Source of the DNA: Candidatus Saccharimonadota bacterium
Lineage (GTDB): Bacteria > Patescibacteriota > Saccharimonadia > Saccharimonadales > Saccharimonadaceae
Reading direction: 5' to 3'
Assembly (NCBI GenBank): GCA_020428315.1
Contig: JAGQNA010000008.1
Span: forward strand, 1-39,158
DNA: 39,158 nt
Shown: positions 31,375 through 38,860 of the stretch, piece after piece
Layout: every line of letters begins with the position of its first letter
Numbering within the stretch: the stretch's first letter is position 1
Position numbers and translations under genes: made by a program
The notes under the pieces: generated by a model
Told to the model about the DNA's origin: nothing
The model's database searches: none
The model's input: the letters and a program-made list of their open reading frames with translations, nothing else

Positions 31375-32445
31375 CTAAAGACTATTATTTTTAGCTAGAA
31401 GTTCGCGCTCATAGGCAGATAACTTATCGATGATATCATCGATATCACCATTCATGGCCTGAGGTATGCCACTACGGCTGTAGCCAATTCGATGGTCGGT
31501 AATTCGATCTTGGGGGAAGTTATAGGTGCGTATTTTCTCACTACGATCTCCGGAGCCGATAAGGCTTCGTCGTTCCGCACTTTGCTTTGCTTGCTCTTCA
31601 TCGACTTTCGCCTGTAGTAGTCGACTACGTAATACACTCATGGCTTTAGCTTTATTTTTGATTTGAGATTTTTCATCTTGGTTACTGACTACCAGACCGG
31701 TCGGAAGGTGAGTGATACGCACCGCACTGTCTGTAGTGTTGACGCTTTGACCGCCATGACCACTGGCCCGAAAGATGTCGATACGCAAGTCGTTTGGATT
31801 TATCTCGATATCAGTTTCTTCAGCTTCAGGTAGTATCGCCACAGTTGCGGTACTGGTGTGTACTCGGCCTTGACTTTCGGTAGCTGGAACACGCTGTACG
31901 CGATGGACGCCACTTTCAAACTTAAGTAAAGAGTACGGACTTTCGCCTTTTACTTCAAAAATTACCTCTTTATAGCCACCGGCATCATTCGGACTCTCGC
32001 TCATAATATCGGTTTTCATACTATGTGTCTCGCACCAGCGAAGATACATACGATACAGCTCACCTGCAAATAGCGATGCCTCATCTCCGCCAGCACCAGC
32101 ACGAATTTCTACAATAACATTCTTGCCATCATTCGGGTCTTTTGGGGCTAGCATGATAAACAATTCCTCATCTAAATTGTTTATTTTTTCTTCTATCTCT
32201 GGGATCTCACTTTTGGCAAGTTCAGCAAGTTCGTCGCCTCCGCCAGATAGGCTTTTTGCTTCCATGAGCTGTTTTTCTAGGATGTCTCGTGTACTAGCTT
32301 TTTCTATGATTACTTCTAGCTCTGAAAAGCGTTTATTTTTTTTACCAAAATCTGGACTTGAGAATGCGTTTGGTTCTGCCAAGAAAATGGCAATTGCTTG
32401 TTTCTTAGCTAAGAGTTCAGCCGTATTTAAGTTAATTTTTGGCAT
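31375..32445 (-). CDS. prfA: Peptide chain release factor 1
   Basis: Recognises UAA and UAG and triggers peptide release. The 356-residue protein has the codon-recognition PxT motif as PAT (187-189, [17 protein letters not shown]), the catalytic GGQ at 231-233 ([17 protein letters not shown]), and the C-terminal '[20 protein letters not shown]' signature. A partial, decayed copy of residues about 94-133 lies at 35018-35140. TATAAT on the minus strand (32455-32460) is 9 nt before the ATG, so the leader is absent or very short. Confidence 0.96.
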   Translation of the reverse strand: MPKINLNTAELLAKKQAIAIFLAEPNAFSSPDFGKKNKRFSELEVIIEKASTRDILEKQLMEAKSLSGGGDELAELAKSEIPEIEEKINNLDEELFIMLAPKDPNDGKNVIVEIRAGAGGDEASLFAGELYRMYLRWCETHSMKTDIMSESPNDAGGYKEVIFEVKGESPYSLLKFESGVHRVQRVPATESQGRVHTSTATVAILPEAEETDIEINPNDLRIDIFRASGHGGQSVNTTDSAVRITHLPTGLVVSNQDEKSQIKNKAKAMSVLRSRLLQAKVDEEQAKQSAERRSLIGSGDRSEKIRTYNFPQDRITDHRIGYSRSGIPQAMNGDIDDIIDKLSAYERELLAKNNSL

Positions 32446-32454
32446 ATCTTAGCT

Positions 32455-32460
32455 ATTATA
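32455..32460 (-). promoter_or_regulatory. -10 box of prfA
   Basis: Minus-strand TATAAT, 9 nt, ATG at 32445. It lies just downstream of the terminator of the preceding gene. Confidence 0.5.
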
Positions 32461-32463
32461 TCA

Positions 32464-32495
32464 AAAAACACCCCATGATATCAGGGGGTGTTTTT
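32464..32495 (-). terminator. Intrinsic terminator of the membrane protein gene at 32510
   Basis: AAAAACACCCC (32464-32474) pairs with GGGGTGTTTTT (32485-32495), an 11-bp stem around a loop that is itself palindromic (TGATATCA). Read on the minus strand the stem ends in a T-run, so it ends the gene at 32510-33064 just before the prfA promoter. Confidence 0.85.
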
Positions 32496-32509
32496 GTACA
32501 AAGTCTAAA

Positions 32510-33064
32510 CTATTTTATTAGCGTCTCTTTTACTCGTTTTGAGGTAATGAAATAGAGGCTAATAAGGACGAGGCCAACTATACCACCAATTAAGCCAGAT
32601 AGAACTTGGGCTATTCTACTGTCGTCTGAAATAAGAGGTGATGGATTTACTATTGAAGATACTGTGGAGTAGACTACTGTAGTTGCCCAAAATCCTATGT
32701 AAAGCCATTTTGCAATTTTCATCTCTAGCGCAATTAATATTACACAGGCTAGAGCTAGAGCGAACATGATAGGGGCAAAAATAAGATCAGGGATATTCTG
32801 CGTTGAAAAAGCATTGAAGAACATTGTGACATACCCTAAAGACGCAAGAGCCGCTAGTACCATGAAGAACGCTAACCAACCTCCCTTACCCTTAAGGGAT
32901 TTAGCGGCAACAACGTATTGGACTGGCGCTGCTTGTGGTTGAGCAAAGTATTGCTGTGCCACTGGCTGTTGCTGGTACGGCGTGTTTTGGGGAACAGGCT
33001 CTTGTGATTGGTGCTGTGGTTGTTGTGCCTGTGGTTGCGGCTGAGGTGTTTCTGTTTTGGTCAT
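32510..33064 (-). CDS. Four-helix membrane protein with Gln/Pro-rich N-terminus
   Basis: A 184-residue protein. The first 50 residues are rich in Gln and Pro and probably unstructured in the cytoplasm; four hydrophobic segments follow. The family is unknown to me. The start is supported by AAGGAG a few bases before the ATG and a TATACT promoter box further up, so this gene has a regular leader. It lies between rpmE and prfA, the same relative place as the membrane protein in the decayed copy near 35.4 kb, although the two proteins show no clear sequence similarity. Confidence 0.8.
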   Translation of the reverse strand: MTKTETPQPQPQAQQPQHQSQEPVPQNTPYQQQPVAQQYFAQPQAAPVQYVVAAKSLKGKGGWLAFFMVLAALASLGYVTMFFNAFSTQNIPDLIFAPIMFALALACVILIALEMKIAKWLYIGFWATTVVYSTVSSIVNPSPLISDDSRIAQVLSGLIGGIVGLVLISLYFITSKRVKETLIK

Positions 33065-33173
33065 CTAGACTCCTTATTTTTAGTATAAGCGAAGTATACA
33101 CAATCAGCGCATTACTGTCAATGGTTTACTTATGCTTTTTAACTATTTTACAATATCTAAAATTAGCGTAAAG

Positions 33174-33497
33174 CTATTTTTGAGTTTCTTTTTTAGCTTT
33201 TGCGGCTGATTTTTTCTTTGCTTTGTTGGCAAGTTCTTTTTTGCGAGCTTCTGCTGCGGCAAACTTCGCCTTGAAACGATCGACACGACCTTCGGTGTCG
33301 ATAATTTTTTCCTCACCAGTAAAGTAGGGGTGAGATGCACTCGAGATATGAACTTTAACGAGCGGATAGGTCTTTCCATCTTCCCATTCTATTTCATCAT
33401 CAGTCTGTGCAGTGGATTGCGTTAAGAACGCAAAACCAGCTACATCGTCGCTAAATACGACAGGCCGGTAGTTTTGTGGGTGAATACTGCTTTTCAT
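33174..33497 (-). CDS. rpmE2: Large ribosomal subunit protein bL31, type B (zinc-free)
   Basis: A 107-residue protein. The L31 core is 'MKSSIHPQNYRPVVFSDD', 'YPLVKVHISSASHPYFTGEE', and 'DTEGRVDRFKAKF', followed by a Lys/Ala-rich tail. It contains no cysteine, so it is the zinc-independent B type. In other bacteria such paralogues are often under Zur control. Here the promoter TTGACT-17-TACAAT is enclosed by an inverted repeat that could be an operator. A C-terminal fragment of a second L31 gene is at 35729-35883. Confidence 0.92.
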   Translation of the reverse strand: MKSSIHPQNYRPVVFSDDVAGFAFLTQSTAQTDDEIEWEDGKTYPLVKVHISSASHPYFTGEEKIIDTEGRVDRFKAKFAAAEARKKELANKAKKKSAAKAKKETQK

Positions 33498-33505
33498 AAC
33501 GATAT

Positions 33506-33534
33506 ATTGTAGCGGATTATTATCAGGAAGTCAA
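33506..33534 (-). promoter_or_regulatory. Promoter of rpmE2
   Basis: On the minus strand: TTGACT (33534-33529), 17 bases, TACAAT (33511-33506), then 8 nt to the ATG at 33497. Confidence 0.6.
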
Positions 33535-33545
33535 AACACCTGATA
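33521..33545. promoter_or_regulatory. Inverted repeat around the -35 box of rpmE2 (possible operator)
   Basis: TATCAGG (33521-33527) and CCTGATA (33539-33545) form a perfect 7-bp inverted repeat with an 11-bp spacer that contains the -35 hexamer. A dimeric repressor bound here would block the promoter. It is not followed by a T-run, so a terminator is unlikely. Confidence 0.45.
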
Positions 33546-33595
33546 GGCGATTTATTATTCTAAAACAGAACAGTATAAAATCAGGTTTGTGCATG

Positions 33596-33624
33596 TAGAC
33601 AACGACTAGAGGATATAGTACAAT
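33596..33624 (+). promoter_or_regulatory. Promoter of rpsB-tsf
   Basis: TAGACA (33596-33601), 17 bases, TACAAT (33619-33624). It produces a leader of about 80 bases that contains the hairpin at 33651-33689. Confidence 0.55.
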
Positions 33625-33650
33625 AATTAGGTAATTATATTAATGAAGCA

Positions 33651-33704
33651 ATCATTCACATACTCCTGTATAAAATAGGCGTGAATGATGAGGAATAAGG
33701 AGTA
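33651..33704 (+). promoter_or_regulatory. rpsB leader: hairpin with a loop complementary to the ribosome-binding site
   Basis: ATCATTCAC (33651-33659) pairs perfectly with GTGAATGAT (33681-33689). The loop holds TACTCCT (33661-33667), perfectly complementary to AGGAGTA (33698-33704), the ribosome-binding sequence of rpsB. The two pairings can coexist as a pseudoknot that would hide the start of rpsB. Binding of S2 to this element is a plausible autoregulation. Confidence 0.6.
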
Positions 33705-33710
33705 GTAATT

Positions 33711-34406
33711 ATGGCAGTAGCTATAGATATTAAAGCTTTGTATGAAGCCGGTGTTCATTTTGGGCACAAAACAAGTCGTTGGCACCCAAAGATGGCGCCA
33801 TATATCCACTCGAAACGCCAAGAGAGTCACATTATTGATTTAGTAAAAACTGCAGAAGGCTTAGAAAAGGCGTGTGATTTTCTATCAAAGACTTCAGCTG
33901 CTGGAAAACCAATTTTGTTCGTTGGTACAAAGAGACAAGCGAAAGACATAGTAAAGGATATAGCAGAAAAGCTAGAGCAACCTTATGTGTCTGAGCGTTG
34001 GATTGGTGGCATGCTAACTAACGTAGAGACTATGACTACACAGCTGAAGAAATTACGTGATCTTGAAACACGGATGGCGAGTGGAGATCTAGAGAAGCGA
34101 TATAATAAGCTTGAAGTACAGCGTTTTCAAGAAGACATAGATGAATTAAATCTAAAGTACGGTGGCATAAAGAACCTTAATGGCAAACCTGGTGCGGTAG
34201 TCGTATTTGATATTTTGACAGATGTTAACGCAGTAAACGAAGCTAAGCGACTAGGCATTCCTGTAATTGGTCTTGTTGATACAAATGCAAATCCAGATGG
34301 AATTGACTATGTAATACCAGCTAATGATGATGCTATTAAAGGCTTACAGTTAATCGCTGATTATTTTGTACAGTCAATTGAGATAGGTAAAAAAGGAGAA
34401 AAATAA
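33711..34406 (+). CDS. rpsB: Small ribosomal subunit protein uS2
   Basis: A 231-residue protein with the S2 pattern: 'YEAGVHFGHKTSRWHPKMAP', 'FVGTKRQAKDIVKDIAEK', 'YVSERWIGGMLTNVETM', and 'LGIPVIGLVDTNANPDGIDY', then VIPANDDA. It has a strong ribosome-binding sequence (AAGGAG). The tsf GTG follows immediately after its stop codon, the standard rpsB-tsf pair. The leader upstream suggests translational feedback. Confidence 0.97.
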   Translation: MAVAIDIKALYEAGVHFGHKTSRWHPKMAPYIHSKRQESHIIDLVKTAEGLEKACDFLSKTSAAGKPILFVGTKRQAKDIVKDIAEKLEQPYVSERWIGGMLTNVETMTTQLKKLRDLETRMASGDLEKRYNKLEVQRFQEDIDELNLKYGGIKNLNGKPGAVVVFDILTDVNAVNEAKRLGIPVIGLVDTNANPDGIDYVIPANDDAIKGLQLIADYFVQSIEIGKKGEK

Positions 34407-35003
34407 GTGGGAGTTTCAATCGAGGATATAAAGAAGCTAAAAGAACTCAGTGGGGTTGGGCTTACAGATGCGAAAAATGCACTCTTGGATGCTGATGGTG
34501 ATTTCGATAAAGCACTTGAAGCGATGCGAAAAAAAGGTCTGACAAAAGCTGAGAAAAAAGGCGACCGTGAGGCACGAGCTGGGGTAGTAGACTCGTATGT
34601 ACATGATAATCGAATTGGTGTTGTGCTTGAGTTAAACTGTGAGACTGAATTTGTAGCTAAATTAGATGAATTTAAGACACTTGCTCACCAGATTGCAATG
34701 CAAATAGCAGCAATGAATCCAAGTTACGCAACCACTGACGATATTCCAGCTGACGAAGTTGAGCGTGTTAAGCAAGAGGCAATCGAGGGGGGCGCCGCTA
34801 AGGGTAAGCCTGCAGATATTGCTGAAAAGATTATTGCAGGTCAGGTGGAGAAAAACTTTGCCGAAAAGACGCTATACTCCCAAGTTTATGTACTAGATGA
34901 TAGTAAAACAGTTGAGCAGCATATCAAGGAGCATATTGCTAAGCTTGGCGAGAATATAAAGATCGGACAGTTCAAGCGTATAGAGCTTGGTGTTACCGAA
35001 TAA
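34407..35003 (+). CDS. tsf: Elongation factor Ts
   Basis: Nucleotide-exchange factor for EF-Tu. In this 198-residue protein the UBA-like N-terminus has 'LKELSGVGLTDAKNALLDAD', the TDFVA-type signature reads 'NCETEFVAKLDEFK', and a single core subdomain follows, ending 'KIGQFKRIELG'. It is shorter than the E. coli protein (about 280 residues) and near the short form seen in several lineages. It starts with GTG directly after the rpsB stop, with AAAGGAG inside the end of rpsB. Confidence 0.95.
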   Translation: MGVSIEDIKKLKELSGVGLTDAKNALLDADGDFDKALEAMRKKGLTKAEKKGDREARAGVVDSYVHDNRIGVVLELNCETEFVAKLDEFKTLAHQIAMQIAAMNPSYATTDDIPADEVERVKQEAIEGGAAKGKPADIAEKIIAGQVEKNFAEKTLYSQVYVLDDSKTVEQHIKEHIAKLGENIKIGQFKRIELGVTE

Positions 35004-35017
35004 TATACCACCTATTA

Positions 35018-35140
35018 CTACATACGATACAACTCACCTGCAAATAGCGAAGCTTCATTTCCACCAGCACGGATTTTTATAATTACATTCTTGCCATCAT
35101 TCGGGTCTTTTGGGGCTAACATGATGAAAAGTTGCTCCAA
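35018..35140 (-). pseudogene. Decayed internal fragment of prfA
   Basis: On the minus strand this encodes about 39 codons: [18 protein letters not shown], then [21 protein letters not shown] and a TAG. It matches RF1 residues about 94-133 encoded at 32044-32165, with a 6-base in-frame deletion (GAGGDE becomes GGNE) and scattered changes. There is no start region and neither the PAT nor the GGQ motif. Together with the L31 fragment at 35729 it is the remnant of a second prfA-to-rpmE segment. Confidence 0.85.
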
Positions 35141-35198
35141 TTATTTTATTCGTACCATACGAAGACGAGTGTCGATTGGCTAAAGATAGCATTCAGCT

Positions 35199-35672
35199 TT
35201 ACTTCGATGTTGCTATCATAATGCCAAAAAGACCAGAAGGTATAGACAGGATTATTATAATTTGCCAAATTGCTTCGTTGGCCCCCGGAATATTCAGTTG
35301 AAAAAAGCTGAGTATTGCAACTAATCCGCTGATGACTAGAATAGCTAGTCCCTTGTATTGTTGCTTCTTCGGATCTCGGTTTAGTGGTTTATTACGAAGA
35401 AATGTATTTTGTTTCAGAAGCAAGGCAGTGATAACAACAGTTACGAAGGTAATTAAAAGTAGTATAATCGAGGCACTAAATTGTTTGAATTTCACTTCAG
35501 GATCAGGAGAGTCAAGGAAAAGTAATCCAAAAACACCGAAAATTCCAATAAAAGATGAAACGATGAGCACGGTAAGCCCAGCTAATAGTGCCAACGGATG
35601 TTTTTCTTTAGCAGGGTTAGGTTTATCTATTGATGTATGGCTGGGTTGATTAAAATTACCTTTTAAGCTCAT
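35199..35672 (-). CDS. Four-helix membrane protein, unknown function
   Basis: A 157-residue protein: a polar N-terminus of about 25 residues (MSLKGNFNQPSHTSIDKPNP), then four hydrophobic segments with a basic middle loop (NKPLNRDPKKQQYKG). I do not recognise a family. It sits between the prfA and rpmE fragments, at the place the membrane gene at 32510 has in the intact copy. Topology is similar but I see no convincing sequence match. A TAGGCT is 6 nt before its ATG. It appears intact despite decayed neighbours. Confidence 0.7.
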   Translation of the reverse strand: MSLKGNFNQPSHTSIDKPNPAKEKHPLALLAGLTVLIVSSFIGIFGVFGLLFLDSPDPEVKFKQFSASIILLLITFVTVVITALLLKQNTFLRNKPLNRDPKKQQYKGLAILVISGLVAILSFFQLNIPGANEAIWQIIIILSIPSGLFGIMIATSK

Positions 35673-35728
35673 GTAGTAAGCCTAGCATAACAGTTAGATG
35701 CAGGTCAGATATCTTACACGAAGGCCTT

Positions 35729-35883
35729 TCACTCTACGGCGGCTTTTTTGCGTGCTTCAAACTTATCAACTTGACCTTCGATGTTGATGACTCGTTTTTC
35801 GCCGGTGAAGAATGGGTGTGAAGTACTGGAAACGTGGATCTTAACGAGCGGATACTCATTATCATCTTCCCACCTATTTCATT
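35729..35883 (-). pseudogene. Decayed C-terminal fragment of a bL31 (rpmE) gene
   Basis: On the minus strand the frame reads WEDDNEYPLVKIHVSSTSHP, then FFTGEKRVINIEGQVDKFEA and RKKAAVE before a TGA. This is the C-terminal half of type B L31. DNA similarity to rpmE2 (33174-33497) continues a few bases beyond the Trp with a one-base deletion, and then stops. The N-terminal half is missing. Its protein differs clearly from rpmE2, so the copy is old or came from another lineage. Confidence 0.85.
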
Positions 35884-35889
35884 AGGCTA

Positions 35890-36534
35890 TTATGTGCACT
35901 GTGCAGTTGAGCTAACGCTAATGAGCGTTGGGCCTTCCTCGGCCACCTCTTCATCTTCGGGCGTAAATGGCTTTGGGTCAGGTGTGTTGATTGCAGATTC
36001 TGATACACCGTTGGCTATAAGGTCTTGCTTTAGTTTTTTAATACGACTATTCGATACATCAGGGGAGTTGCCGACCATGTAGCTACTAGTAATTGTCACG
36101 GTTATTTTTGTATTAGAGCTATATTTTTTATAGAATTTACCAACATTTACAATTATTGAATCAATTTCTGCCTGATTGTCTTTTAAGTAGTCGGATGTCT
36201 CTGGAGAAAAGGCAATTGTTTCTGTGTAGAAATTTTTTCCTGACGAAAGCCTAGACTCAGTCGTCTGTCCAGTCAATTCTTTGAAGTAGTCATTGTTTAT
36301 ACATTTTGCTATTTCTGGTGTTTTCTTGACGATTACGAGCATCACGTAAGCCAATATAATACCGCTTACAACTAGTAGTCCAACTACCACCACTATGAAT
36401 AATTTAAACCGAGACTTAGATGACTCTTCTTGGACGGGGGCGACTAACTGTACTGGTGGATCGATAGAATTGAACCATTGTTGCGTTGATTGATCTGGCT
36501 CATTTTCTCTATTTTCAAAGTTATCGTTATTCAT
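35890..36534 (-). CDS. Single-pass membrane protein with an extracytoplasmic domain
   Basis: A 214-residue protein: about 43 acidic cytoplasmic residues, one membrane segment (about 45-70), and an exported domain of about 140 residues with an acidic tail. The part 'KITVTITSSYMVGNSPDVSN' followed by SRIKKLKQDLIANGVSES is faintly like the end of OmpA-type peptidoglycan-binding domains, but key residues are not clear. It begins one base after the stop of the phosphatase gene upstream, so the two are one operon. Function is unknown. Confidence 0.75.
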   Translation of the reverse strand: MNNDNFENRENEPDQSTQQWFNSIDPPVQLVAPVQEESSKSRFKLFIVVVVGLLVVSGIILAYVMLVIVKKTPEIAKCINNDYFKELTGQTTESRLSSGKNFYTETIAFSPETSDYLKDNQAEIDSIIVNVGKFYKKYSSNTKITVTITSSYMVGNSPDVSNSRIKKLKQDLIANGVSESAINTPDPKPFTPEDEEVAEEGPTLISVSSTAQCT

Positions 36535-36535
36535 A

Positions 36536-37672
36536 TTATGCCTTAAATTTAGCGATTAGTTTGTCGATCTCTGCGTCGCTTAATCCTACACCCTTCTTTA
36601 GGTATTTTCTGTATGAGCCATTATATTTTTTATCGATCTGTGTTAGACCAGAATTTATCCAGTTTGGGTCATGGTCGGGATATGCCTTTGTACTGAGGGC
36701 ATACTCTGCGCGTATTTGATCTCTGCTTGCGCCAGAAATCCCCATAATCATAGCAGTTACCCAGCCCGTACGGTCTTTACCAGCCATGCAGTGGATAAGT
36801 ACAGGCCCTGGATTATTTGCCATTGCACGAAAGCTGCCTAAAAATGCTTTTCTAATACTTGGATTGGTTACTGCAACACCTGTATCAGAAAAGGCTTGTA
36901 CGGGTTTGTGAACTCGTTTCACACCGGGGACTACTTTATCAGGAGCCTTCCTGACTTGCTCTGCTGTGCGCAGGTCAATTATAAGCCCGTTAGGTCCAAG
37001 TACTTGACTAAGCGCATTTATATCTTTCGCTGCAGCGTATAATAACTTGGCTGATCTGAATAAAACACCCGGCTTTAATACACCGTTTGAACTAGCTGAT
37101 GCGTCTCGAAAGTTCTTGAATTTAACTTTTGTTACTGCAGATGGGTTATTTGTGCTGGCAGGGCTACTGCTACCACCGTTGCTAGATGGAGAATTTGTAT
37201 TGGCTGTCCTGGTCTCTGGCGTCGCTGTGCCTGTCGTAAAGGTGACTGAAGAACCACCACTATTAGAAAAGACGCCACCCGGTACAAGAAACTGGAGTAG
37301 TGACCACATAAATGCGTACAACACTAACCCGATTACCACGTTTGCAATAGTGGTTTTTGATTTAGTGATTTGGCCTGAATTATCCTGAGCGGTAGTGTAG
37401 AGGATAGCTCCATATATTAGACCGCCAATTGCAACAATTCCAATTCCAGCTGTTAAGATCATGATAACCGCTAGTAGAATACCCCAAATAGCATTATTAC
37501 CCATACCTTTACCATCGCCGCAGTTTAGCTTAATTATATTTGTAGGGGTGCCACATGCGTCTGTTGGTTCGGCGGCAGATGCAATAGTAGTAAATGAGAG
37601 GGTAGAGAACAAAGAAATAAAGACAATAGATAGACACAAATAGATATGTTTAATCGAAAGCAGACGGTTCAT
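36536..37672 (-). CDS. TrbC/VirB2-like membrane domain fused to a PtpB/LipA-type tyrosine phosphatase
   Basis: A 378-residue protein. A signal peptide (1-33, ending ASA) is followed by two membrane segments (about 62-95 and 108-130) with the Gly-rich pattern of TrbC/VirB2-type pilins found in CPR genomes. A Ser/Thr/Asn/Gly linker (about 135-180) leads to a phosphatase domain of the Y_phosphatase3 group. Its P-loop HCMAGKDRTG (294-303) has Cys295 as nucleophile, and 'LIIDLRTAEQVRKAPD' and the C-terminal 'YRKYLKKGVGLSDAEIDKL' fit the family. The topology places the enzyme outside the cell. A TAGAAT is 9 nt before the ATG. The fusion is unusual. Confidence 0.85.
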   Translation of the reverse strand: MNRLLSIKHIYLCLSIVFISLFSTLSFTTIASAAEPTDACGTPTNIIKLNCGDGKGMGNNAIWGILLAVIMILTAGIGIVAIGGLIYGAILYTTAQDNSGQITKSKTTIANVVIGLVLYAFMWSLLQFLVPGGVFSNSGGSSVTFTTGTATPETRTANTNSPSSNGGSSSPASTNNPSAVTKVKFKNFRDASASSNGVLKPGVLFRSAKLLYAAAKDINALSQVLGPNGLIIDLRTAEQVRKAPDKVVPGVKRVHKPVQAFSDTGVAVTNPSIRKAFLGSFRAMANNPGPVLIHCMAGKDRTGWVTAMIMGISGASRDQIRAEYALSTKAYPDHDPNWINSGLTQIDKKYNGSYRKYLKKGVGLSDAEIDKLIAKFKA

Positions 37673-37714
37673 TATGATGTTATTCTAACATAAGTAACCA
37701 TAATCAATATATGT

Positions 37715-38776
37715 TTAGAGCGAGATAATCGATGCATGTGCTTGAAGCTCATCTCTGAGATCGGTCGCAGTTATGATTGACTGGAATGGTTGAAGCTTTT
37801 TCATTAGGTGACGTTCACGATTCACATCAAGTTCACTAAATACGTCATCGAGTAAGATGAGTGGATAGGCTGAGTATTGACGCTGAACCAGGGTTACTTC
37901 AAGAAGCTTGTATGCCAACATAATAGTACGAAGCTCACCACGGCTAGCTACTTCTGGTGCCGGATAATTATCTAGTAGTATTTCAAAGTCGTCTCTATGT
38001 GGCCCTACTGTTGTATGGCCTTTTAAGATATCATTTTCTATAGAATTTGTTAATGCTCCAATAAGTTGTTGTTGGTATGTTTTTTCAGGAAACTGACAAA
38101 TATACCGAACGGAGACTTCGTGGTCTTTGTTTGCCATATCACTATAAAGAGTCGATAGTTGATCATTTGAAACCTTAATAAATGCTCGACGTGAATCTAC
38201 AAGCTGTGAGGCTAGTTCGGCAAGCTTAATATCCCAGGCAAAAAGATGGCTTTGCCACGTTTGCTTAGGGCTGTTTATCGATTGCTTTAGTAGCTCGTTA
38301 CGCTGCAAAAGAGTGCGTTGATACTTTGTTAGTGTACTAGCGTATGAAGGGCTTAGTCTGCTGATAATGCCATCTAGAAAACGACGACGACGGTCTGGGC
38401 TACTTGAGAGCATGCGTAGTTCGTCTGGCTCAAACAAAACTACAGGTAATTTATTTTTTATTGGTAGACGGAAAGTCTTTTTACCATTTACTTCGAATTT
38501 CTTATTTACCAAGTGTCCGGTAAGCGTTAAATCAAGTGCACGAGTTCCTTCATTACGACTCTCGAGGCGTATGCTAGCATTTTTTGTCGTGTGGGCTAGA
38601 ATGTCTTTTGTACTACCGCGAAAACTTACTCCGCGATACATTAGATAAATTGCTTCGAGTAAACTTGTTTTTCCACTTCCATTTGAACCTAGCACGAGAG
38701 TCGTGTGGGGCGAAAACTCAAAACTCGATAGATCGTAGCTGCGTATGTTGTATACAGCAAGTCTCTTTAGTGTCAT
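37715..38776 (-). CDS. recF: DNA replication and repair protein RecF
   Basis: SMC-like ATPase of gap repair that loads RecA. From ATG 38776 it has 353 residues. Walker A GSNGSGKT is at 30-37, after 'LKRLAVYNIRSYDLSSFEF'; 'SSSPDRRRRFLDGIISRLSP' and 'TVGPHRDDFEILLDN' are family signatures; the C-terminal Walker B reads 'PLILLDDVFSELD'. The frame is open 32 codons further upstream, but a TATAAT exactly 6 nt before the ATG at 38776 and the family's usual start support the shorter form. It is divergent from the prepilin gene. Confidence 0.95.
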   Translation of the reverse strand: MTLKRLAVYNIRSYDLSSFEFSPHTTLVLGSNGSGKTSLLEAIYLMYRGVSFRGSTKDILAHTTKNASIRLESRNEGTRALDLTLTGHLVNKKFEVNGKKTFRLPIKNKLPVVLFEPDELRMLSSSPDRRRRFLDGIISRLSPSYASTLTKYQRTLLQRNELLKQSINSPKQTWQSHLFAWDIKLAELASQLVDSRRAFIKVSNDQLSTLYSDMANKDHEVSVRYICQFPEKTYQQQLIGALTNSIENDILKGHTTVGPHRDDFEILLDNYPAPEVASRGELRTIMLAYKLLEVTLVQRQYSAYPLILLDDVFSELDVNRERHLMKKLQPFQSIITATDLRDELQAHASIISL

Positions 38777-38782
38777 ATGTTC

Positions 38783-38788
38783 ATTATA
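38783..38788 (-). promoter_or_regulatory. -10 box of recF, leaderless geometry
   Basis: Minus-strand TATAAT, 6 nt, ATG at 38776. It decides between this start and the longer open frame. Confidence 0.6.
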
Positions 38789-38845
38789 GCTTAGACAATT
38801 ACTATTCAACCTCGAACGGATACTTTGGCATACGTTAATCTGATG

Positions 38846-38851
38846 TATACT
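38846..38851 (+). promoter_or_regulatory. -10 box of the terminal prepilin gene
   Basis: TATACT, 9 nt, ATG at 38861. A TTGGCA lies 15 bases upstream (38825-38830) as a possible -35. Confidence 0.45.
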
Positions 38852-38860
38852 AAAAACAAT

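Noticed and set aside
33521-33545. Terminator between rpmE2 and rpsB
   Set aside because: The 7-bp repeat has no T-run on either strand and encloses the -35 box of rpmE2, so an operator is more likely.
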